Assembly (NCBI GenBank): GCA_937975765.1
Contig: CALJUR010000115.1
Location: 1 to 26,477 of the forward strand
DNA: 26,477 nt
Direction: 5' to 3'
Origin: an uncultured Myxococcales bacterium
Lineage (GTDB): Bacteria; Myxococcota_A; UBA9042; DTJE01
Numbering within the stretch: position 1 is the first letter of the stretch; each line of letters opens with the position of its first letter. A program made the position numbers and the translations under genes. The notes beneath the pieces were generated by a model. That model ran no database searches. It was not told the origin of the DNA and worked only from the letters and a program-made list of their open reading frames with translations. This document shows, piece by piece, positions 22,196 to 26,477 of the stretch.

Positions 22196-22881
22196 AACGC
22201 CGGGCGAATCCCGCCGCACCCCGGGCCGGACGGGCCGACTGGGACCGCCTGGTCGGGACGCTGTCCGCCTGGCGGGCGGGCTTCGATCCGCCCTCGGTCA
22301 CGAAGATCGCCGGGCCGCGTCCCGACCCGTTCCGCGTGCTGGTGGCGACGATCCTCAGCCTGCGGACCCAGGATCCGGTGACCGAGGCCGCCGCGGACCG
22401 GCTGTTCCGCCTGGCCGACACGCCCGCCGCGCTGGCCGCGATGGACGTCGAAGCCATCGCCGCCGCCATCCGCCCCGTCAACTTCTACCCGACGAAGGCC
22501 GCCCGGCTGAAGGCCCTGTCGCGCCGGCTGGTCGACGAGTTCGGGGGGGCGGTGCCCCCGGACCTGGACGTGCTGCTGACCTTCGACGGCGTTGGCCGGA
22601 AGACCGCGAACCTGGTGATGACCGAGGGGTTCGACCTGCCGGGACTGTGCGTCGACACCCACGTGCACCGCATTCCGAACCGGCTGGGCTGGATCGCCAC
22701 GAAGGACCCGCACGAGACCGAGATGCGGCTGCGCAAGGCGATGCCGCAGCGCCACTGGAAGCCGATCAACGCGCTGCTGGTGACCTTCGGCCAGCGCGTC
22801 TGCCGGCCGACCTCCCCCCGCTGCTCGGAGTGCCCGCTGGCGGACCGGTGCGCCCGGGTCGGCGTGAACCGCAGCCGGTGA
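22192..22881 (+). CDS. nth: Endonuclease III (Nth)
   Basis: A 229-aa bifunctional DNA glycosylase/AP lyase of base-excision repair, acting on oxidised pyrimidines. It has ATILSLRTQDPVTEAAADRLF, the HhH motif FDGVGRKTANLVM with catalytic Lys137, catalytic Asp155 in VDTHVHRIPNRLG, and the Fe-S ligands in CRPTSPRCSECPLADRC with the standard C-x6-C-x2-C-x5-C spacing. The GTG start overlaps the trxB stop (GTGA), so translation is probably coupled. It contrasts with the COG2231-type relative at 936-1652, which lacks the catalytic Lys. Confidence 0.95.
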   Translation: MKRRANPAAPRAGRADWDRLVGTLSAWRAGFDPPSVTKIAGPRPDPFRVLVATILSLRTQDPVTEAAADRLFRLADTPAALAAMDVEAIAAAIRPVNFYPTKAARLKALSRRLVDEFGGAVPPDLDVLLTFDGVGRKTANLVMTEGFDLPGLCVDTHVHRIPNRLGWIATKDPHETEMRLRKAMPQRHWKPINALLVTFGQRVCRPTSPRCSECPLADRCARVGVNRSR

Positions 22882-22907
22882 CCCCGCCTCGTCCGGCCCT
22901 TCCGGTC

Positions 22908-23939
22908 CTACTGCGCCGAGATCGTGACGGAGACCTGCCGGGGGCCGGGGACGGATGCGTTGTAGTAGTCCTTGATCGCGAAGTAGTAGTAGCCCGAGTA
23001 GGACGCGTCGACCTGCGCGGCGGGCAGGGACTCGTCGACGGGGAGATACGCGGCCATCGTCCAGTTGGAGAACAGGAATTCGCGGTTCGGCCCGCGCTCG
23101 GATCGCGGGGCCGCCGAGATCCCGAACTGGACCGTCGAGGGACCGGTGACCTGCAGCCGGTACGACGTCCCGCCCGCGATCGGGAAGTGGAAGACGTAGT
23201 ACTCGTCCTTCGTGGACGCGGGCAGGTCGATCGTCGTCGTGCCCAGGGACAGCAGTCGCCCGCCGTCCGAGACCTGGAAGTACCCCGACGCGCCGCCGCC
23301 GGTGACGCCGACCGCGACGTACTTCGTCCCGGTCGCGCCGGCCTCGAACGCCAGCATGCCGCTTTCGGGGGTCTGCAGGTCGAAGGACGACGGCGACACG
23401 GACGGGGTGCTGCCGACATACCCGTGCAGGATGGGAGCCAGCGGCGAGATCGAGTACACCTGCCCGGCCTCGGCCGGGAACGAGAACACCTTCCACTGGC
23501 CGTCCGCGAGGCTGAACTCGCCGGTCGCGCCGCTGTTCACCTCGATCGGCACGACGGGGCCCGGGTCGAAACCGGGGTCGGACGTGTCGGGGACATCGGC
23601 CGGGGCCGGATCCTCGCCGGGGTCTGCCGTGTCCGGGACATCGGCCGCGAGGACGTCCTCGCCGGGGTCTGCCGCCTCTTCCGGCAGGGTGTCCGCGAGG
23701 TCCGGCGTGTCCTCCGGTGCCGCGCCATCGTCCCCCGCGCCGGGGTCGGCCGTGTCGGGCCCCTCGTCCGCCGCAGGCACTTCCGCGTCCCCGACCGGGA
23801 TCTCGGCGACGGCCTCCGCGGGGACGTCCGGCTGCACGACGTCGCCCGTGCCTTCGTCGGAGCCGCAGCCGGCGGCCGCGACGGCCAGCCACGCGCACGC
23901 CGGCAAGGCCAGCCACAAGACGCGACGGTTCTTTTCCAT
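22908..23939 (-). CDS. Acidic-stalk lipoprotein with two beta-domain segments (pre-peptidase C-like)
   Basis: A 343-aa lipoprotein with lipobox AAAGC (Cys25), an Asp/Pro/Glu-rich stalk (about 27-130) with repeated VPDTADPGEDP-like units, and a beta-rich C-terminal part (about 135-343). The latter has QWKVFSFPAEAGQVYSISP and DEYYVFHFPIAGGTSYRLQVTGP, resembling two pre-peptidase C-terminal (PPC)-type domains in tandem, and ends in YSGYYYFAIKDYYNASV. No catalytic motif is seen; a surface adhesion or structural role is likely. Its stalk composition matches that of the Cys-rich lipoprotein at 19057-21060, although trxB and nth lie between them. GGGAGGATCAGGC precedes the ATG. Confidence 0.75.
   Translation of the reverse strand: MEKNRRVLWLALPACAWLAVAAAGCGSDEGTGDVVQPDVPAEAVAEIPVGDAEVPAADEGPDTADPGAGDDGAAPEDTPDLADTLPEEAADPGEDVLAADVPDTADPGEDPAPADVPDTSDPGFDPGPVVPIEVNSGATGEFSLADGQWKVFSFPAEAGQVYSISPLAPILHGYVGSTPSVSPSSFDLQTPESGMLAFEAGATGTKYVAVGVTGGGASGYFQVSDGGRLLSLGTTTIDLPASTKDEYYVFHFPIAGGTSYRLQVTGPSTVQFGISAAPRSERGPNREFLFSNWTMAAYLPVDESLPAAQVDASYSGYYYFAIKDYYNASVPGPRQVSVTISAQ
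23584..23673. repeat. Two-copy 45-bp tandem repeat in the lipoprotein stalk
   Basis: Copies at 23584-23628 and 23629-23673 share GTGTC(G/C)GGGACATCGGCCG and TCCTCGCCGGGGTCTGCC. The unit is 15 codons and keeps frame, encoding an Asp/Pro-rich unit (ADPGED...DVPDT). It looks like recent slippage or duplication. Confidence 0.75.
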
Positions 23940-24076
23940 GCCTGATCCTCCCTGTCCTGCCTGTGCCCCGCTAGGGTAACGCGTTCGGGGCCAAAGGAAG
24001 AAACGCGCGGCTCCGCCATGCGGACGGCACCGGGACACCTGCCGCCGATGCCGGCCCGGAGCGCCCCCGGATCACC

Positions 24077-24104
24077 TTGACTTTTCCCCCTTGCCCGATA
24101 GGAT
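24077..24104 (+). promoter_or_regulatory. Putative promoter of the cPGS-family gene
   Basis: TTGACT (24077-24082, 5/6) and TAGGAT (24099-24104) with a 16-nt spacer, about 40 nt before the ATG at 24144. The sequence between them is unusually pyrimidine-rich (runs of T and C). Confidence 0.45.
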
Positions 24105-24143
24105 GGCGCCGGCTTTTTCCAGCACCGATAGGGAGGCGATGAC

Positions 24144-25466
24144 ATGGCGAATGCCCGGAAGAAGGTCGTGATCGTGGGCGCCGCGGGGCGCGATTTCCAC
24201 AACTTCAACTGCGTGTACCGCGACAACGATGCGTACGATGTCGTGGCGTTTACCGCGGCCCAGATCCCGGACATCGCCGGGCGCCGCTACCCGGCCGTGC
24301 TGGCCGGACGCCTGTACCCGGAAGGCATCCCGATCGTCGAGGAGGCCGAGCTGGAGTCCCTGATCGCCCGGCACGACGTCGACGACGTCGTTTTCTCCTA
24401 CTCCGACGTGTCGCACCAGACCGTGATGGAGATCGGCAGCCGCGCGATGGCCGCCGGCGCCAACTACGTGCTGCTGGGCTCGCGCCCGACGATGCTGCCG
24501 TCCGTGAAGCCCGTCATCGCGGTCTGCGCCGTCCGCACCGGCTGCGGCAAGTCGCAGACGTCGCGGTTCGTGGCCGAGGCCCTGCGGAAGCTGGGCAAGA
24601 AGGTCGCGGTGGTCCGGCACCCGATGCCCTACGGCGACCTGGCCGAGCAGGCCGTCCAGCGCTTCGCGACCATCGACGACCTCGTGAAGCACAAGTGCAC
24701 GATCGAGGAGCGGGAGGAGTACGAGCCGCACATCGAGACCGGCTCGATCGTCTTCGCGGGCGTCGACTACCACGCCATCCTGAAGGCCGCCGAGGCCGAG
24801 GCGGACGTGATCCTGTGGGACGGCGGCAACAACGACATGCCGTTCTACAAGCCGGACCTGCACATCACCGTGACGGACCCGCTGCGGCCCGGCCACGAGA
24901 CGACGTTCTACCCGGGCATGGCCAACCTGCTGATGGGCGACGTGATCGTCATCAACAAGGTCGACTCCGCCACGCCCGAGGCGCTGGCGACGGTCAAGGC
25001 CTCCATCGCGAAGTGGAACCCGAAGGCGAAGGTCGTCGAGGCCGAGTCCACGGTGACGCTGGATCGCCCGATGGACCTGAAGGGCAAGCGCGTGCTGGTC
25101 GTCGAGGACGGCCCGACGCTGACCCACGGCGGCATGCCGATCGGCGCGGGCTTCGTGCTGGCCCAGCGTGCCGGCGCGGTGCTGGTGGACCCGACGGTCC
25201 ACGCGGTCGGCTCGATCGTCGCGACGTACGCCAAGTACCCGCACTGCAAGCAGATCCTGCCGGCCATGGGCTACGGCGAGAAGCAGGTCGCCGAACTGGC
25301 CGAGACCATCCGGAACACCCCTGCGGACGTCGTGCTGGTCGGCACCCCGATCGACCTGTCCCGGCTGATCCGGGACGACAAGCCGATGGTCCGCGTGCGC
25401 TACGACCTGAAGCCGGTGGCCGGCCCGTCGCTGGCGGACATGGTCGTCCAGGCGGTCGGGGCCTGA
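24144..25466 (+). CDS. Cyclic 2,3-diphosphoglycerate synthase-family P-loop protein
   Basis: A 440-aa cytoplasmic protein matching the cPGS family throughout. It has an N-terminal Rossmann-like part (VVIVGAAGRDFHNFNCVYRDN, about 8-28), a central P-loop with RTGCGKS (131-137), DVILWDGGNNDMPFYKPDLHITV, VIVINKVDSATPEA (a GTPase-like NKxD), and THGGMPIGAGF followed by a C-terminal VDPTVHAVGSI region. In methanogens cPGS makes the thermoprotectant cyclic 2,3-diphosphoglycerate from 2,3-BPG with ATP. Bacterial members are common but their product is mostly unproven. Length fits the family. GGGAGG precedes the ATG. A gene of unknown function follows 28 nt downstream. Confidence 0.85.
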   Translation: MANARKKVVIVGAAGRDFHNFNCVYRDNDAYDVVAFTAAQIPDIAGRRYPAVLAGRLYPEGIPIVEEAELESLIARHDVDDVVFSYSDVSHQTVMEIGSRAMAAGANYVLLGSRPTMLPSVKPVIAVCAVRTGCGKSQTSRFVAEALRKLGKKVAVVRHPMPYGDLAEQAVQRFATIDDLVKHKCTIEEREEYEPHIETGSIVFAGVDYHAILKAAEAEADVILWDGGNNDMPFYKPDLHITVTDPLRPGHETTFYPGMANLLMGDVIVINKVDSATPEALATVKASIAKWNPKAKVVEAESTVTLDRPMDLKGKRVLVVEDGPTLTHGGMPIGAGFVLAQRAGAVLVDPTVHAVGSIVATYAKYPHCKQILPAMGYGEKQVAELAETIRNTPADVVLVGTPIDLSRLIRDDKPMVRVRYDLKPVAGPSLADMVVQAVGA

Positions 25467-25494
25467 CGCGTCCCGTCCCTTCCCAGGAGGCCCC

Positions 25495-26019
25495 ATGAGC
25501 ACGATCGACAACTTCGTCGCCCTGCAGGATGACTTCGACCACCTGGTCCGCACGCTGGACACGGCGCTGCTGATCGAGCATGTCCGGCGCCTGGACCCGA
25601 TGGCATTCGCGAGGCACTTCAAAGGCTACCGGCCCCAGATGCTGGGACGCAAGCGCATCGTCGAGGCGCTGCGCTTCGAGGTGTTCCAGAAGCGGAACGA
25701 GACGGTCGCCGAGATCCTGATCCTGCTGTGGAACCAGGTCCACCGCGACCTGTACCAGGCCATGCTGGCCCTCGTGCGGACGATCCGCGAGGACGTCGAG
25801 AACATCGAGCGGATCGAGGACGCGAAGGCGAACGACTTCGTCGACGAGCTGCTGCTGAAGTTCGACAAGCAGGACATCCACGCCTGTGTCCGGCTGAACG
25901 AGGTCCGCTTCTCGCCCGAGTTGATCCAGGCGCGCTTCGGCGGGAACCCCGCGCCGACCCAGCCGGACACGGAGGGTGGGGTCGCGCCTGCGCCGGCGGG
26001 CGAGGCCGAGGCGGAGTGA
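25495..26019 (+). CDS. Unrecognised 174-aa helical protein
   Basis: I do not recognise this family. The product has no signal peptide or membrane segment, is predicted mainly alpha-helical, and ends in a short disordered Pro/Ala/Glu tail (about 150-174). Segments such as RKRIVEALRFEVFQKRN, VHRDLYQAMLALVRTIREDVENIERIED and DFVDELLLKFDKQDIHACVRLNEVRFS suggest a helical-bundle or coiled-coil interaction protein. AGGAGG lies 6 nt before the ATG. It follows the cPGS-family gene by 28 nt, so co-transcription is likely, and it is followed by a 169-nt gap carrying the strong promoter of the next gene. Confidence 0.78.
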   Translation: MSTIDNFVALQDDFDHLVRTLDTALLIEHVRRLDPMAFARHFKGYRPQMLGRKRIVEALRFEVFQKRNETVAEILILLWNQVHRDLYQAMLALVRTIREDVENIERIEDAKANDFVDELLLKFDKQDIHACVRLNEVRFSPELIQARFGGNPAPTQPDTEGGVAPAPAGEAEAE

Positions 26020-26120
26020 GGATTGCGGAGCGATGATGTCCGGAATGGCGCCGGGCTTACCCGGGGATTCGGGACCCGGATTCCGGTATGGGGCGGGGAG
26101 GAGAACCTCTCCGGCGCTTG

Positions 26121-26160
26121 AAAAAAAACGTTGACACCAGCCGCATCCATTTCGGATAAT
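26121..26160 (+). promoter_or_regulatory. Near-consensus promoter with A-tract before the His-Gly-Ser repeat gene
   Basis: A perfect TTGACA (26131-26136) is followed after 18 nt by GATAAT (26155-26160, 5/6). A run of eight A (26121-26128) directly upstream of the -35 resembles an UP element. The predicted leader is about 22 nt with GGAGGGG (26177-26183) placed 5 nt before the ATG. This is the best promoter in the window. Confidence 0.7.
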
Positions 26161-26188
26161 CGGTTGGCGGATTTCTGGAGGGGTATCC

Positions 26189-26477
26189 ATGGCCTCGAGA
26201 CTGCCCACCTTCAAGAAGCGGGTCCAGGACTTCCTGTCCAGCGAGGAGGGGAAGATCACCCGCGGTCAGGCAGCGGCGATCGGTTCGTTCCTGTTGATGG
26301 CGGGCACCAGCGGCCACGCTCTCGCTTCCGGCGCCGCCGGCGCAGGCGAGCAGGGCCCGGCCGCCGACCTGGGCGTCGAGCAGCACTGCTCGCACGGGTC
26401 GCATGGCTCGCACGGGTCGCATGGCTCGCACGGGTCGCACGGCTCCCACGGCTCGCACGGGTCGCACGGCTCCCACG
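26189..26477 (+). CDS. His-Xaa-Ser (HGS) repeat protein, putative HxsA-like modified-peptide precursor, 3' end cut by window
   Basis: The reading frame is open from ATG 26189 to the window edge (96 codons), so the gene is partial. Residues 1-67 form a leader: basic MASRLPTFKKRVQDFLSS, EEGKITRGQ, a hydrophobic stretch (about 30-48, AAAIGSFLLMAGTSGHALAS), then ADLGVEQHC. From residue 68 it is pure Ser-His-Gly: nine full units plus Ser-His, continuing off the edge. Read in phase this is (His-Gly-Ser)n, the pattern of HxsA, the repeat protein of the His-Xaa-Ser systems whose partners HxsB and HxsC are radical-SAM enzymes and HxsD a small helper. Those partners, if present, lie outside the window. 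The alternative is a His-rich metal-binding exported protein. It has its own strong promoter and ribosome site. Confidence 0.75.
   Translation, partial: MASRLPTFKKRVQDFLSSEEGKITRGQAAAIGSFLLMAGTSGHALASGAAGAGEQGPAADLGVEQHCSHGSHGSHGSHGSHGSHGSHGSHGSHGSH
26390..26477 (+). repeat. 9-bp coding tandem repeat (Ser-His-Gly), at least 9 units, running off the window
   Basis: Units TCG/TCC-CAC/CAT-GGG/GGC repeat without interruption from 26390 to the window end. The first three pairs form an 18-bp higher-order unit (TCGCACGGGTCGCATGGC, twice exact, the third with CAC for CAT), and later units vary only at third codon positions. Synonymous drift within a conserved amino-acid repeat indicates selection on the peptide. 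Confidence 0.95.

Noticed and set aside
23584..23673. Mobile element or attachment-site repeat
   Set aside because: It is a direct 45-bp in-frame duplication inside a low-complexity lipoprotein stalk with no flanking inverted repeats or transposase.
26390..26477. CRISPR array or non-coding microsatellite
   Set aside because: The repeat is contiguous, 9 bp, in frame with a well-placed start codon and shows synonymous variation, so it is a coding repeat.

Overview
The window is GC-rich (about 70% by eye), densely coded bacterial chromosome. Several features suggest a Myxococcota-like (old deltaproteobacterial) organism: cysteine-rich, Asp/Pro-rich lipoproteins, an FHA coiled-coil protein, a sigma-54 activator, a Tol-Pal-type outer-membrane locus and many GTG starts. 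This taxonomic reading is inference. There are no rRNA or tRNA genes, insertion sequences or CRISPR arrays, and no gene-free stretch longer than about 220 bases.

Layout. (1) 52-3562, minus strand: a translationally coupled operon of a TatA-type protein, an enlarged TatC, a COG2231-type endonuclease III relative, and a signal-peptidase-I-like membrane protein that lacks both catalytic residues. (2) 3702-5742: a sigma-54 activator, tail-to-tail with a TonB-domain protein. (3) 5816-10426, plus strand: a tight five-gene cassette of FHA coiled-coil protein, Ycf46-type AAA+ ATPase, DUF1257/Ycf35, DUF2997 and an unrecognised 182-aa protein, closed by a long hairpin shared with the convergent gene. 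(4) 10442-14443: cell-envelope genes, with Pal (carrying an unusual Cys-rich insert) and a CpoB/YbgF-like lipoprotein on the minus strand, and divergently a second CpoB-like lipoprotein and a LysM protein. (5) 14516-15025: a degenerate GGDEF protein with a conserved I-site. (6) 15027-16654, minus: thiS-thiG-thiE for the thiazole branch of thiamine synthesis and the coupling step. (7) 16806-18910, minus: an FAD disulfide reductase and an ArsR-rhodanese fusion behind a promoter with an overlapping palindrome, which looks like a sulfur-responsive unit. (8) 19057-23939: a large Cys-rich lipoprotein with a formylglycine-generating-enzyme-like domain, the trxB-nth pair, and an acidic lipoprotein. 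(9) 24144-26019: a cyclic-2,3-diphosphoglycerate-synthase-family GTPase-like protein and an unknown helical protein. (10) 26189-end: the start of a His-Gly-Ser repeat protein behind a near-consensus promoter, cut by the window edge.

The strongest leads for an undescribed system are the right-edge repeat protein, which resembles the precursor of the His-Xaa-Ser radical-SAM peptide systems (any maturases would lie outside the window), and the FHA-Ycf46-Ycf35-DUF2997-unknown cassette. The pseudo-signal-peptidase coupled to an enlarged TatC, and the Cys-rich Pal, are secondary leads. All calls are from reading translations and motifs; no database search was run.
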